From Pontibacillus yanchengensis (lineage in GTDB: Bacteria; Bacillota; Bacilli; Bacillales; BH030062): 64,000 bases of DNA. How positions within the stretch are numbered: position 1 is the stretch's first letter; every line of letters starts with the position of its first letter. This document shows, in pieces, positions 1-9,488 of the stretch. The stretch lies in the NCBI RefSeq assembly GCF_009856295.1, contig NZ_WMEU01000002.1:1-64000 (forward strand). The letters run 5' to 3'. Under the pieces are notes generated by a model. That model did not search any database and was not told where the DNA came from. It saw only the letters and a list, made by a program, of their open reading frames with translations. Both the position numbers and the translations under genes were made by a program.

Positions 1-126
1 AAGATGAGATTTCCCATCATTTTAAATGAGTAAGATCCCTTGTAGACGACAAGGTTGATAGGTCCGAGGTGGAAGCGTGGTGACACGTGCAGCTGACGGA
101 TACTAATAGATCGAGGACTTAACTAA
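1..126 (+). rRNA. 23S rRNA, 3' end (partial)
   Basis: The first ~126 bases match the conserved 3' end of bacterial 23S rRNA: the run GACGGATACTAATAGATCGA followed by GGACTTAACTA is the usual end of domain VI in Bacillaceae. The 5' part lies outside the window. A 5S gene follows about 125 bases later, as in a standard rrn operon. Confidence 0.95.
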
Positions 127-249
127 ACACGAAAAGCGCAGGCGACTGCTTCGGCAGTCGATGGAGCTCGAACCCGAAAAGACGCACCAACCATTCGATG
201 TCTCATTCTTATCTAGTTTTGAAGGTACTACCTTCAAGAAAATACAAAG

Positions 250-365
250 TATGGCGGTTTTGGCGAAGAGGTCACACCTGTTCCCATGCCGAACACAGAA
301 GTTAAGCTCTTCAGCGCCGATGGTAGTCGGGGTTTCACCCCCGCAAGAGTAGGACGCCGCCATGC
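250..365 (+). rRNA. rrf: 5S ribosomal RNA
   Basis: About 116 bases with the typical Bacillus 5S landmarks in order: GCGAAGAGGTCACACC, CCCATGCCGAACACAGAAG, TTAAGCTCTTCAGCGCC, GATGGTAGTCGGGG and a closing helix GGACGCCGCC that pairs with the 5' GGCGG. It is the last gene of the rrn operon; no tRNA follows before the terminator. Confidence 0.96.
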
Positions 366-371
366 ACACAC

Positions 372-409
372 AAATCCCTTAGGAATTTCGTTTCCTAAGG
401 GATTTTTTT
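372..409 (+). terminator. rrn operon terminator
   Basis: Perfect stem AAATCCCTTAGGAA / TTTCCTAAGGGATTT with a short loop and a run of seven T, directly after 5S rRNA. Confidence 0.93.
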
Positions 410-489
410 GTTCAATATATTTGATTTGGTATTAAATGTAATTAGATGAATAGTACTATATGTGTATCTATTATTTAATTTTGGAGGTA

Positions 490-1838
490 TGTGATGTAAA
501 AATGATGTTTAGTCTGTGTCATGGTTATGATGATTGGATTTGGGGTGGCTATTTTCTCCGGGAGTTAGTTATGGATTTTCGGATGTATCAGAAAATTATT
601 GGGCAAAGGAAGAAATACATTATTTAAGTGAAAGATTTATTATTAAAGGTATGAATGATGGAACATTTGGCCCAAACAATCCTTTGGAGTACTTGCTAAT
701 GGAATTTTTGATGATGTTATAAATGATGGATATTTTAAACCGCATGAACCGATGACACGTGGAGAAATGGCTATTGTATTACAGAAGGAATTTAACTTAA
801 ACGGAATATCTAATAAAAGTTTTAATGATGTTTCCGCTGGACATAAAGCGTATGAGGTTATTCAAGCTTTGGCAAAGAATAAAATAACTAATGGTTATTT
901 AGATGGAATCTTCAAATCAGGTAATATCTTAACTCGTGCTCATTCCACAGTATTTATGGCAAGAAGTATGAGTAACTATTTTATTTCTGGTAAGGCATCT
1001 TTACATAGTAAAAATGTCATTGTCTGGTCGGATTATTTTGGGGTATATAAAACAGATGTTACTACAAATGAAACACAAACTCTCGCCTGTAAAAAAAGTC
1101 CTAGGTGAATCATATAGACTTGGAGATTGGGTCTACTTTTTACACGAGGTTTATCGTAGTGATAGGTCAGGTGATCTTCCCAAAGGACAAATCTATCGAG
1201 TAAATCTGGAAGGAACTAAATTAGAAAGGTTGTCAGAAGAATTAGTAACTGATATGGCGATTTCAGATAGTAAAATCGTATATAGCTATTATGGTAATTT
1301 CTTGGAAGGTGGAGGGATTGAAAGAGGGGGACAATATTATTTAAAAAGTAGAAATGCAAATGGAGAAGATCCTAAGATTATTACAAAAGAGGTAGAAATC
1401 TTTAATTTAGATGCTAAAGATGGGTGGGTTTACTTTACTAACTATTCAGATGAAGAGAAGCTTTATCGTATTCGATTAGATGGTTCCATGCTCGAAAAAT
1501 TAAGCAATGAACCATTTTATTACTAAGTCTCTTGGAATATAATAGAAAATAATGTGGTATATGGAAGTGTCATATTAGATAATGATGGTTCCAATAAAAA
1601 AGAATTAGATCCTGAAGAAGAAATCATCCCAATCATTAAGGGGGATCTGTACTCCATTGAAGAGCTTACAAATTTATTTAAGTTCTCATCAGAAGTATTA
1701 TCTAAAGAAAAAATAATGGAAGATACACAAGGACAATATATTGGGACAAAAAATGACCAGTTATGGTTTATAATAAGAGACAGTATATGGGAAGAGAGTT
1801 ATCAAAAAGAGTATTTTAGCATTCCTCTAAAAAATTAA
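490..1838 (+). pseudogene. decayed S-layer homology (SLH) domain protein with propeller-like C-terminal part
   Basis: The gene is recognisable in pieces only. A ribosome binding site (GGAGG, 483-487) is followed by a signal-peptide-like hydrophobic stretch split over several frames. Then comes an SLH module (FSDVSENYWAKEEIHYL..., ~567-690), a jump of frame near 690, and two more SLH-like modules (TRGEMAIVLQKEF, AYEVIQALAKNKI; 752-1080). The frame shifts again at a run of seven A near 1090 and continues into a segment with repeated W-V-Y-F and IYRVNLEG / LYRIRLDG motifs, as in DUF5050-type beta-propellers. An in-frame TAA at 1524 interrupts it; the same frame then runs to 1838. At least four lesions make it a pseudogene. 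SLH proteins are normally exported and anchored to cell-wall polymers. Confidence 0.8.
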
Positions 1839-1848
1839 AGTAAATGAA

Positions 1849-1887
1849 GAACACCTTATTAGATGAATACGATAAGGTGTTCTTTTT
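1849..1887 (+). terminator. terminator after the SLH pseudogene
   Basis: Perfect 11-bp stem GAACACCTTAT / ATAAGGTGTTC followed by TTTTT, ten bases after the last stop codon of the pseudogene. Confidence 0.85.
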
Positions 1888-2055
1888 ATAATGTGAAATG
1901 GAATAAGGTTTAATTATTGGTAATCAATTTCAAGGAATTAATATTTTTATATGAATGATTAGTTGCTATATACATACTTCTTTCTTACCGTAACTCATTA
2001 TGGTTTATATACGTCTGATAAATGAATGAACAGAATTATTAGGAGGTTTCTCGTT

Positions 2056-2580
2056 ATGAAAAAAATCTCTCTCTTTTTTATTGTTACGCTGTTGCTAAGT
2101 CTAGTTCTAACAGCATGTTTTGATGGGGATAAAGTAAGTTTAGGGGAACCTGATTACAAAGGATATGTGATGGATAAGAAAGAGGGAAGTATTCTAGTCG
2201 TAGGTACAGAGCCGAAAGATTATAGTAAAAACGGAGGTGACCCTGAGTATTATAGTGCACTTTGGGGTTCCAATGCACCTGATCGGATAGAAGTAGGTCA
2301 ACAAGTAGAAGTATGGGTAGATGGGGGAGTGCAAGAATCTTATCCTGGTCAAGCGAAGATAGGTGATGTTCGAGTTGTATCACAAGAAATAGAAGAGAAT
2401 GCTGATCTATCGGAAGCAGAAGCATTAAGAAAAGCATTAAATAAAATAAATAGTGTAGAAGGGATTCCAGTTGTGAAATCTATTAAATTTAGCGAGAAAA
2501 CAAATAGTTGGGCAATAGAGATACAAGTAGAGAATGCTGGAGAGAAATCCATCCTTACTATGTCAATTAACGATAATTAA
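2056..2580 (+). CDS. DUF3221-type lipoprotein
   Basis: A 174-residue predicted lipoprotein. Residues 1-21 form a lipoprotein signal peptide ending in the lipobox L-T-A-C, so the mature protein starts at the Cys and should sit on the outer face of the membrane. The middle (G-Y-V-M-D-K-K-E-G-S-I-L-V-V, ...VGQQVEVWVDGGVQ, SYPGQAKI) has the layout of the Bacillus DUF3221 family, a small OB-like beta domain of unknown function; the last ~45 residues look like a PepSY-like appendage, which is my inference. The start at 2056 is chosen over an upstream TTG/ATG because AGGAGG lies 9 bases before it and the signal peptide begins there. No neighbour suggests a partner. Confidence 0.85.
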   Translation: MKKISLFFIVTLLLSLVLTACFDGDKVSLGEPDYKGYVMDKKEGSILVVGTEPKDYSKNGGDPEYYSALWGSNAPDRIEVGQQVEVWVDGGVQESYPGQAKIGDVRVVSQEIEENADLSEAEALRKALNKINSVEGIPVVKSIKFSEKTNSWAIEIQVENAGEKSILTMSINDN

Positions 2581-2715
2581 GAAATGAAGCCTTCTCATAC
2601 TGTTTTTTATATGTCTGGACGATTCTTCTGAATTTGAATATAACTGATGTTTGCTACTATTACTTATCATGTGTATTATACTTTGAAATACTATTAGATA
2701 AATAGTTAAAGCCGT

Positions 2716-2752
2716 TAAAAATCCCTTAGAGTAGTTTGAGCTCTAAGGGACT
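2716..2752. terminator. bidirectional terminator between lipoprotein and FAH genes
   Basis: Perfect 10-bp stem TCCCTTAGAG / CTCTAAGGGA. The T-rich tail (TTTTT) is on the minus-strand side, so it chiefly serves the FAH-family gene that ends at 2800. Confidence 0.75.
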
Positions 2753-2799
2753 TTCAATAGGCTTTCTTTCTCTGACTTTATCATAATGGATAGCTACTG

Positions 2800-3459
2800 T
2801 TAGGTGCTTTTCATTGAAGTAATCGTTAATGGACCAAATGTATATGAAGAGTCAGTATGAGGATGATAAAGTTTTAACTCCATAACATCGCCTGATTGAA
2901 TAGGACCTACTCCTTCAGGGGTTCCTGTAAAAATAACGTCTCCTTTGTGAAGTCCAAGATGTGTATCTATGTACTCAAGTAACTCACGAATGGAGAAAAT
3001 CATTTGCCCAGGTTCTCCTTCTTGAACAACGTCACCATTCTTAACAAGAGAGTATGATAGGTGAGGTATATCTGATTCATTTGGGACAGGAAGAAATTCA
3101 GTTAGTACAGCTGATCCTTTAAAACCTTTTGCCAGTAACCATGGTTGGCCTTTTTCTTTAAGCTTTGTTTGTAGATCACGTGCTGTCCAATCAATTCCTA
3201 AAGCGATACCGTCTATTACCTTATCTAATGATTGGTTAGGGTTGAAGGTGGATGCCATCTTGATGACGAGTTCTAATTCATGATGGATGTCCCCTAACTG
3301 GAAAGGAAGTTCTAGTTCCCCTTCTGCTGAATGTAGAGCATGGGTTGGTTTTGAAAAAATAACAGGAGATGAGGGAACCTCATTTCCTAGCTCTTTAGCA
3401 TGTTTTGCATAATTTCGTCCTATGCAGTAAATATTCTCAACGTCATGAAAATCTACCAT
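2800..3459 (-). CDS. fumarylacetoacetate hydrolase (FAH) family protein
   Basis: A 219-residue protein of the short FAH family, metal-dependent hydrolases or decarboxylases acting on beta-diketo or oxo acids (for example oxaloacetate decarboxylase or acylpyruvase). Visible family marks are G-R-N-Y-A-K-H near residues 14-20, the metal-binding H-H-E-L-E-L-V at ~59-65 and G-T-P-E-G-V-G-P near 178-185. The length fits single-domain FAH proteins such as YcgM/FAHD1. AGGAGG sits 6 bases before the ATG. It is transcribed alone, divergently from the acyl-CoA dehydrogenase gene. The substrate cannot be read from sequence. Confidence 0.88.
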   Translation of the reverse strand: MVDFHDVENIYCIGRNYAKHAKELGNEVPSSPVIFSKPTHALHSAEGELELPFQLGDIHHELELVIKMASTFNPNQSLDKVIDGIALGIDWTARDLQTKLKEKGQPWLLAKGFKGSAVLTEFLPVPNESDIPHLSYSLVKNGDVVQEGEPGQMIFSIRELLEYIDTHLGLHKGDVIFTGTPEGVGPIQSGDVMELKLYHPHTDSSYTFGPLTITSMKST

Positions 3460-3600
3460 AATGTCCTCCTTACTAAAACAATTCTAGTTTGAGTGTAGCA
3501 TATTCTTTCAATAGTTGAGACAAAACAGTATAATCTCATCATTAGCATAATTCCTATAGATTTAATATGATTTAAGTAAGGAAGTCGAAGAGGTGATGAT

Positions 3601-4776
3601 ATGAGAAATTTATACACGAATATCATAAAAACAGACAGACAACAAGAATTGTTTGATATAGTGGATTCTTTAGGTGCTAGCATCAAAGAACGAGCATTAA
3701 ATGCAGATGAGAAAGCAGATTTTCCAGAGGAAACGTTAAGAGATCTGAAGGAGGTTGGTTATCCAGCTTTACCTTTGCCTCACTCCCATGGCGGGCGGGA
3801 GCTTTCCCTTTATGAGTTGCTATTGATCCAAGAGAGATTAGCTGTTGCGGATGGATCCGTTGCTTTATCAATTGGTTGGCATATGGGCATTATTATGGAA
3901 CTAAGAGATGAAGGTTTGTGGTCGGATGAGGATTTCGATGTCCTAGCACATGAAATCCAAGGAGAACAGAAAGTTGTAAATAGAGCAGCGTCTGAACCAG
4001 CAACTGGTAGTCCAACGAGAGGTGGCCGTCCAGAAACTACGGCTAAGAAAAATGGGAATACGTATAACGTTACTGGAAGAAAAACATTCACTTCTATGGC
4101 AAGCGTTTTAGATTATTATATTGTCTCGGCGTATGTAGAAGAGAAAGACCAGGTAGGTTGGTTCTTGATTGATTCAAGTTTAGATGGAGTATCCATTGAT
4201 TATACATGGGACACAGTAGGGATGAGAGGAACAGGTAGTCATGACTTGGTGTTAAACAATGTTCAGTTGCCTGAAAAAAGATTAGTTGAAATGGCTACGA
4301 AATCTAAAAAACCTAAAGGCTGGTTGTTGCACATTCCGGCTTGTTATTTAGGTATTGCCATTGCTGCTCGAAATGATGCCATTGATTTTGCCAAGAGTTT
4401 TCAACCTAATAGTCTAGATACACCTATTTCTGAAGTACCCCACGTACGACAGAAAATAGGCGAAATGGACTTGAAGTTAATGAATGCTCGTCACTTTATG
4501 TATTCCATCGCAGACCAATGGGATCGTTATCCTGATAAGAGGGAACAGCTAGGAGAAACACTTGGTGCAATTAAAACTATAGCTACAAATGCAGCCAACG
4601 AAATAGTGGATCTTGCAATGCGAATTGCTGGTGGTAGAGGTTTATCAAAAAAATATGCATTCGAAAGGTATTATCGTGATGTAAGAGCTGGTTTGCACAA
4701 TCCACCTATGGATGATGCAGTTATTGAAAATTTAGCTAAACAGGCTATTCATAATGCGCCTGAGAAGGATGAATAA
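3601..4776 (+). CDS. ydbM: acyl-CoA dehydrogenase family protein (YdbM-like)
   Basis: A 391-residue flavoenzyme of the acyl-CoA dehydrogenase superfamily. The order of domains is standard: helical N-terminal domain (to ~115), beta domain with the flavin-contacting stretch T-G-R-K-T-F-T-S (~158-165) and the C-terminal four-helix domain containing R-I-A-G-G-R-G-L-S near residues 342-350. Length and N-terminal sequence resemble B. subtilis YdbM. The usual catalytic Glu position of classical short-chain enzymes is not obvious, so chain length and reaction are open; members of this branch also include desulfurization-type monooxygenases. GAGGTGAT precedes the ATG. Monocistronic, with its own terminator. 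Confidence 0.87.
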   Translation: MRNLYTNIIKTDRQQELFDIVDSLGASIKERALNADEKADFPEETLRDLKEVGYPALPLPHSHGGRELSLYELLLIQERLAVADGSVALSIGWHMGIIMELRDEGLWSDEDFDVLAHEIQGEQKVVNRAASEPATGSPTRGGRPETTAKKNGNTYNVTGRKTFTSMASVLDYYIVSAYVEEKDQVGWFLIDSSLDGVSIDYTWDTVGMRGTGSHDLVLNNVQLPEKRLVEMATKSKKPKGWLLHIPACYLGIAIAARNDAIDFAKSFQPNSLDTPISEVPHVRQKIGEMDLKLMNARHFMYSIADQWDRYPDKREQLGETLGAIKTIATNAANEIVDLAMRIAGGRGLSKKYAFERYYRDVRAGLHNPPMDDAVIENLAKQAIHNAPEKDE

Positions 4777-4792
4777 TATTCAGTATTCAAGC

Positions 4793-4828
4793 GAAAAAGG
4801 AGGGGATTCTCTCCTTTTTCCTTATTTT
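4793..4828 (+). terminator. terminator after ydbM-like gene
   Basis: Stem GAAAAAGGAG / CTCCTTTTTC with an 8-base loop and a T-rich tail, 17 bases after the stop codon. Confidence 0.85.
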
Positions 4829-4920
4829 TGAGACGGTTTTAATCTATCACTCTATCCCCTTGATGCTTGGCAAGTCCCCCCTAATTTCCTTCTTTCTAAT
4901 AGAAAAAATATTACCGAATT

Positions 4921-4957
4921 AAATAATAAAGTGCAACTCCCATTAGGAAGTTGCACG
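4921..4957 (-). terminator. terminator after ytfP (minus strand)
   Basis: Stem GTGCAACT(T)CC / GG(A)AGTTGCAC at 4931-4956 followed on the minus strand by TTTATTATTT; it serves the convergent ytfP gene. Confidence 0.8.
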
Positions 4958-4992
4958 GTTGTAAAAAGGGAAGCATGTTATAAGCTTGTTTT

Positions 4993-6249
4993 TTAAGAAT
5001 AAGAGTCATATGCAGCATTTGAACCTGCTAATCTTCCAGTTACGAGCGCAGAGGTGATATTATAACCACCTGTATAGCCATGAATATCTAATATTTCTCC
5101 ACTGAAGTAAAGGCGATCCATTTTCTTAGAAGCCATTGTATTAGGAATGATTTCTTTTGTAGAAACACCACCTCCTGTTACGAATGCCTTTTCGATTGAT
5201 TGTGAATCGTGGACATTAAAGGTGAATTTCTTAAAATCATGTACAAGATTTTGTAGCTTTTCCATAGAAGTATTTGCCGCTTTATCTTCGGTGGTAATAC
5301 CATTCTTGTCCATAAGCATTTCAAGATAACGCTCAGGAACCCATCCTTTTAAGAGGTTCTTGACTGTTCGTTTTGGGTTGTCCTTAACTAGTGTCTTCAT
5401 TTCATTAAGTAGTACATGTTCTTTTTGACCAGGAATGGCGTCGATTTGCATTGGAACAGGTCGGTTCCCTTTTTTGAATTCTTTTACTACATATTGAGAA
5501 CAGCGTAATACCGCAGGACCACTAATACCAAAATGGGTGAAGAGCATATCCATTTGATGTGTTTTTATGATTTTTCCTTTAGGATTAAGGACAGATAATG
5601 CTACATCTCGAAGTGATAATCCTTGTAGCGTCTTCTCCTGTATGAATGTTTCTTGAGAAATTAAAGGGACTTCGGTTGGATAAAGGTCCGTTATGGTATG
5701 TCCAGCTTTTTCAGCCCAAGCATATCCATCTCCTGTTGAACCAGTATGAGGGACTGATTTTCCGCCAACAGAAATAACTAATGATTTCGTTTCGATTCGT
5801 TCTTTTGATTGCAATTCAATCACATGAATTTCATCACTGTAATGAATGGTTTCAACAGGTGTTTGCTTCATGACCGTAATGTTTAGTTCATCCATTCGAT
5901 GAAGCATCGCGTTCACAACATCTTTTGCTTTGTTGCTTGCAGGGAACATTCTGCCGTGATCTTCTTCTTTAAGAGCTACGCCTAGATTCTCAAAGAATTC
6001 AATGATATCGTAGTTATTAAAAACTGAAAATGCACTATATAAAAAGCGGCCGTTACCTGGAATATGCTTAATGATTTCTTCTTCAGGAAGGCGATTCGTT
6101 ACATTACATCTTCCGCCTCCTGAAATTGCTAATTTTGTTCCTAACTTTTTTCCTTTATCGATTAGCAGGGTGTTGGCTCCATTCTCTGCAGCTGCAATAG
6201 CAGCCATTAAGCCAGAAGGGCCGCCTCCTATTACTGTAACGTCATACAT
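4993..6249 (-). CDS. ytfP: NAD(P)/FAD-dependent oxidoreductase, HI0933/BaiN family
   Basis: A 418-residue flavoprotein of the HI0933/YtfP family. The N-terminus is a Rossmann FAD-binding motif ([12 protein letters not shown], residues 6-17), followed by the family signature G-G-G-R-C-N at ~44-49, the second FAD segment S-V-G-G-K-S-V-P near 160, and a C-terminal G-E-x-L-D-x-x-G-x-x-G-G-Y-N motif typical of the group. Length matches B. subtilis YtfP (about 420 aa). The reaction is not established for most members; BaiN from gut Clostridia has been linked to bile-acid reduction, but that cannot be transferred here. It is divergent from murJ, the same arrangement as in B. subtilis. Confidence 0.92.
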   Translation of the reverse strand: MYDVTVIGGGPSGLMAAIAAAENGANTLLIDKGKKLGTKLAISGGGRCNVTNRLPEEEIIKHIPGNGRFLYSAFSVFNNYDIIEFFENLGVALKEEDHGRMFPASNKAKDVVNAMLHRMDELNITVMKQTPVETIHYSDEIHVIELQSKERIETKSLVISVGGKSVPHTGSTGDGYAWAEKAGHTITDLYPTEVPLISQETFIQEKTLQGLSLRDVALSVLNPKGKIIKTHQMDMLFTHFGISGPAVLRCSQYVVKEFKKGNRPVPMQIDAIPGQKEHVLLNEMKTLVKDNPKRTVKNLLKGWVPERYLEMLMDKNGITTEDKAANTSMEKLQNLVHDFKKFTFNVHDSQSIEKAFVTGGGVSTKEIIPNTMASKKMDRLYFSGEILDIHGYTGGYNITSALVTGRLAGSNAAYDSYS

Positions 6250-6363
6250 TGGTTAGACATTCCTTTCTATGAAAAGACAATTTTCGTCACAATCAAATCG
6301 TAATCCATCTTATATATGATAAAATAGAATGGTTGTATTCTACAAATAAATGCAGGTGAAAAT

Positions 6364-7989
6364 ATGGCAGTATCTAAAATATTAAAAGGAACCATGCTCT
6401 TAACAGGAGCTACATTCCTGTCAAAATTCTTAGGAATGATTTATACCATTCCGTTCAATGAAATGGTAGGAGAAACAGGGGGGGCTTTACTTTACTATGC
6501 TTACACTCCTTATAACATCTTAATCAGTATTTCCACTTTAGGGGTCCCATTAGCTGTTTCCAAGTTTGTCTCTAAATATAATGCCATTGGAGATTATGAA
6601 ACAGGTAGGAAAATGTATCAATCAGGTCTAGGTCTAATGGGAATAACAGGTGTAATTGCATTTTTATTATTATACTTTAGTGCAGATCTAGTAGCGCCTT
6701 GGGTCAAAGGTGATAGTCAAAAAGGGAACTCAATTGAAGATATTGGAATGGTCATACAAATGGTCAGTTTTGCTCTGCTTGTTATACCTGGGATGAGTCT
6801 GACAAGGGGTTTTTTCCAAGGATATGAATCAATGGAGCCTACTGCTTTTTCACAAGTTATTGAACAAATTGTTCGTATTATTTTTCTTTTAACTGGAACG
6901 TACCTCGTAATGAAATACTATAACGATATTCCACTGGCTGTTGGGTTTGCATCCTTTGCGGCTTTCATTGGTGCCATAGCTAGTGCGATTGTTCTTTATG
7001 TGTTCTGGAGAAGGAAAAAAGCAAGCTTAGATGAAATGTTAGCTCAACAACAAACAAGTTCAAACATACCAATGAAAGATTTGTATAAAGAATTATTAGC
7101 TTATGCAGGACCATTTGTGCTAGTTGGAGTAGCTACTCCGATATATCAGCTTGTTGATATGCTTACGTTTAACCGAGCTATGAGTGCAGCTGGGCTTGGG
7201 AGTATTAGCGAAATATCTCTTTCCGCAATGAACTTATATGGACACAAGTTGGTTATTATACCTGTAACGCTTGCGACTGGCCTTTCTCTTGCGTTATTAC
7301 CCGCTATTACGAAGTCGTACACAAATGGAGCACAGAAACAACTATTCCACCAAATAAATCAATCACTCCAAATTATCATTCTAATTATTTTGCCCGCTGC
7401 AGTTGGAATGAGCATATTATCAAATGCGGCTTATGCCACATTCTATGGATTTGAGAATATGGAGATTACAGGTCGACTTCTAGCATGGTATGCACCAGTT
7501 GCATTATTCTTTGCATTGTTCACAGTCACCTCTTCTATTTTGCAAGGTATTAATAAACAACGTTTTGCAGTGGTGAGTTTAGGAGCAGGATTGTTCTTAA
7601 AAATAACGTTAAACATTCCGTTTATTCTATTGTTTGGAGCTAAAGGAGCCATATTTGGTACAGGGTTAGCTGTTGGAACAGCGGTTATACTAAATTTAAT
7701 TAAAATTAGTAGAGCTGCTTCCTTTCCATTGAAACAAATAATGAAGCGAAGTATGTTGATGGGGATATTAACCATCATCATGGTCTTGGTAGTCATGTTA
7801 GTTCGATGGATATTAGCTTTAGCTGGCTTGCAATATGATGACGGTCGTATGTCCGCGATAGCCGTTTTATTCATCAGTGCTGGAACAGGAGCAGTCGTGT
7901 ATTTAGGATTGGCTTATCAAACGACATTACTAGAACGTGTACTAGGAAACCGCATAAAGGTATTAGACCGATTTTTAAAACGGAGTTAA
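6364..7989 (+). CDS. murJ: lipid II flippase MurJ (YtgP), MOP/MVF superfamily
   Basis: A 541-residue polytopic membrane protein with about 14 hydrophobic segments, matching B. subtilis YtgP/MurJ (544 aa) in length, location and start (MAVSKILKGTMLL). MurJ moves undecaprenyl-linked lipid II from the cytoplasmic to the outer face of the membrane for peptidoglycan synthesis. The Arg/Lys-rich cytoplasmic loop (F-W-R-R-K-K-A, ~residues 217-223) separates the two halves. The start ATG is preceded by AGGTGAAAAT. The pseudouridine synthase gene follows after 17 bases and carries its own ribosome site, so the two are probably co-transcribed. SpoVB-family paralogs are the main alternative; the genomic position favours MurJ. 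Confidence 0.92.
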   Translation: MAVSKILKGTMLLTGATFLSKFLGMIYTIPFNEMVGETGGALLYYAYTPYNILISISTLGVPLAVSKFVSKYNAIGDYETGRKMYQSGLGLMGITGVIAFLLLYFSADLVAPWVKGDSQKGNSIEDIGMVIQMVSFALLVIPGMSLTRGFFQGYESMEPTAFSQVIEQIVRIIFLLTGTYLVMKYYNDIPLAVGFASFAAFIGAIASAIVLYVFWRRKKASLDEMLAQQQTSSNIPMKDLYKELLAYAGPFVLVGVATPIYQLVDMLTFNRAMSAAGLGSISEISLSAMNLYGHKLVIIPVTLATGLSLALLPAITKSYTNGAQKQLFHQINQSLQIIILIILPAAVGMSILSNAAYATFYGFENMEITGRLLAWYAPVALFFALFTVTSSILQGINKQRFAVVSLGAGLFLKITLNIPFILLFGAKGAIFGTGLAVGTAVILNLIKISRAASFPLKQIMKRSMLMGILTIIMVLVVMLVRWILALAGLQYDDGRMSAIAVLFISAGTGAVVYLGLAYQTTLLERVLGNRIKVLDRFLKRS

Positions 7990-8006
7990 CGTGAGGAGGT
8001 AATAAT

Positions 8007-8735
8007 TTGAGAATAGATAAAATGTTAGCCAACATGGGATATGGGACAAGAAAAGAAGTAAAAAAGTTATTAAAGTCAGGCATTGTCAGAGTTGATGCCC
8101 AGCCCATTAAAGATGCCAAAACACATGTTGATCCAGAAACACAAGAGGTCACTGTATACGGAGAAGTGGTTGAATACAGAGAGTACATTTATTTGATGAT
8201 GAATAAACCTCAAGGACTTATCTCTGCGACAGAAGACGCTCATGATACAACGGTCATTGATATATTAGAGCCTGAAGATCATGTATTTGAGCCATTTCCT
8301 GTTGGAAGGTTAGATAAAGATACTGAAGGATTATTGTTGATTACCAATGACGGAAAGCTAACTCATCAACTTTTATCTCCGAAGAAAGGCATTGGGAAAC
8401 GTTACTTTGCTACGATTGAAGGTGAAGTCACTGAAGCGGATCAAAAGGCGTTCCGAAGAGGTGTAGTACTGGACGATGGATATCAAACGAAACCAGCAGA
8501 GCTGGAAATTATTCATTCTGGACCAACTTCAGAGATTGAGTTAGTTATTACAGAAGGAAAGTTTCATCAAGTAAAACGTATGTTTGAGAGTGTTGATAAA
8601 CAAGTAACCTATTTGAAACGAATTAGTATGGCTGGTCTAGAGCTGGATGAGGACTTAGAGCCTGGAGAGTATCGAGAGTTAAATGATGATGAAATCGAAC
8701 TTCTACATCAAAATAGCTCTCAGTCGAAAGAATAA
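8007..8735 (+). CDS. ytzG: 16S rRNA pseudouridine synthase, RsuA family
   Basis: A 242-residue RsuA/RluB/E/F-type pseudouridine synthase. An S4 RNA-binding domain occupies residues ~1-60 (R-I-D-K-M-L-A-N-M-G-Y-G). The catalytic core follows with G-R-L-D-K-D-T-E-G-L-L near residue 105; its first Asp is the catalytic residue of the family. K-F-H-Q-V-K-R-M-F near ~190 is another family mark. RsuA-type enzymes convert U516 (E. coli numbering) of 16S rRNA. The start is TTG at 8007, set by GAGGAGGT 6 bases upstream. It is the second gene after murJ and ends with a strong terminator. Confidence 0.92.
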   Translation: MRIDKMLANMGYGTRKEVKKLLKSGIVRVDAQPIKDAKTHVDPETQEVTVYGEVVEYREYIYLMMNKPQGLISATEDAHDTTVIDILEPEDHVFEPFPVGRLDKDTEGLLLITNDGKLTHQLLSPKKGIGKRYFATIEGEVTEADQKAFRRGVVLDDGYQTKPAELEIIHSGPTSEIELVITEGKFHQVKRMFESVDKQVTYLKRISMAGLELDEDLEPGEYRELNDDEIELLHQNSSQSKE

Positions 8736-8753
8736 GTATACGATAGGATACCA

Positions 8754-8788
8754 AAAAAAGCCCGGATAAGTTGCTATCCGGGCTTTCT
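8754..8788 (+). terminator. terminator after ytzG
   Basis: Stem AGCCCGGATA / TATCCGGGCT with loop AGTTGC, 24 bases after the stop codon; A-rich on the left and T-rich on the right. Confidence 0.9.
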
Positions 8789-8889
8789 ATTACATTATGT
8801 GGTTTTCGTCATGATTTGGTTGTCGAGATGACGAATGGTGTATGATGTTTTTTAATAGTAAAGAAAGTATAAGTTGGTGGCTCTTACAT

Positions 8890-9104
8890 GTCCAGCTCCA
8901 GCGCCCAGCGACTAGCAAACTTCCTGCACCTCCTTACGATAAGTCAACATCGAATCGTTATCGCTCTTCGTGTATCCTGTATCTCATTCGGATTTTGAGG
9001 AAGTTCGATTAAACTCGCTGCTTCACGCAGTAACATCGAACCAACCCACGTCCTGTGGGCCGCAGCACATACGTCGCTAATCGGGCGCCTCTAGCTTTTG
9101 TTCT
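8890..9104 (+). repeat. interspersed palindromic repeat, copy A (full length)
   Basis: About 215 bases sharing blocks with copies B to E. The left end has AGCTCCAGCGCCCAGCGAC and the right end GTCGCTAATCGGGCGC then CTAGCTTTTGTTCTG; the ends are inverted repeats (GCGCCC with GGGCGC, GCGAC with GTCGC), so the whole unit can fold back on itself. Internal blocks TACGATAAGT(C)AACATCGAA and GTTCGATTAAA are shared with copies C and D. There is no open frame of note. It ends one base before the stop codon of ytzE. It is non-autonomous; mobility is inferred, not shown. Confidence 0.8.
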
Positions 9105-9105
9105 G

Positions 9106-9324
9106 TTATGATATTTTCACTTTTCTTTCTGTAATCGTCCACTGTCCACGATTCGGACTTGTAACCAGCCCATTGTATTGCAAAACATGAAGGTCCCTCT
9201 GAACGGTTCGGTCTGTGATGCCAAACTCTTCGGCCAAGTCAGTGGTACTCACCATTCCTTTCTCTCGGATATAGAGATAAATAGCTTTCACACGACTTAG
9301 CATACGAGTTGTTGAACGATTCAA
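9106..9324 (-). CDS. ytzE: small DeoR-family helix-turn-helix protein (YtzE-like)
   Basis: A 72-residue protein that is almost entirely a winged helix-turn-helix: S-T-T-D-L-A-E-E-F-G-I-T-D-R-T-V-Q-R-D-L (~26-45) is the DeoR-type recognition region and Y-N-G-L-V-T-S-P-N-R-G-Q-W (~50-62) the wing. There is no sugar-sensing C-terminal domain, so it is a stand-alone DNA-binding module as in B. subtilis YtzE, which sits at the same place between ytgP/ytzG and ytjP. The TTG start is preceded by TAAGGAGTGG. The target is unknown. Confidence 0.88.
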   Translation of the reverse strand: MNRSTTRMLSRVKAIYLYIREKGMVSTTDLAEEFGITDRTVQRDLHVLQYNGLVTSPNRGQWTITERKVKIS

Positions 9325-9488
9325 AAAACCACTCCTTAATGTTTGTTTGAGACGTGGTGCCTGTGAATCTTGGAAGTTAAGTTCATTCTACAATAATTCG
9401 TTGTATAATAGCTAGTGTATGGCCTGAAATTTACAGAGAATTCATGTTATTTACGATGCGTTATCATTATGTAAAAAAGGAGGATGTT

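Noticed and set aside
103..369. Open frame of 88 codons on the minus strand over the 23S-5S spacer and 5S gene
   Set aside because: It is antisense to rRNA and has no ribosome site.
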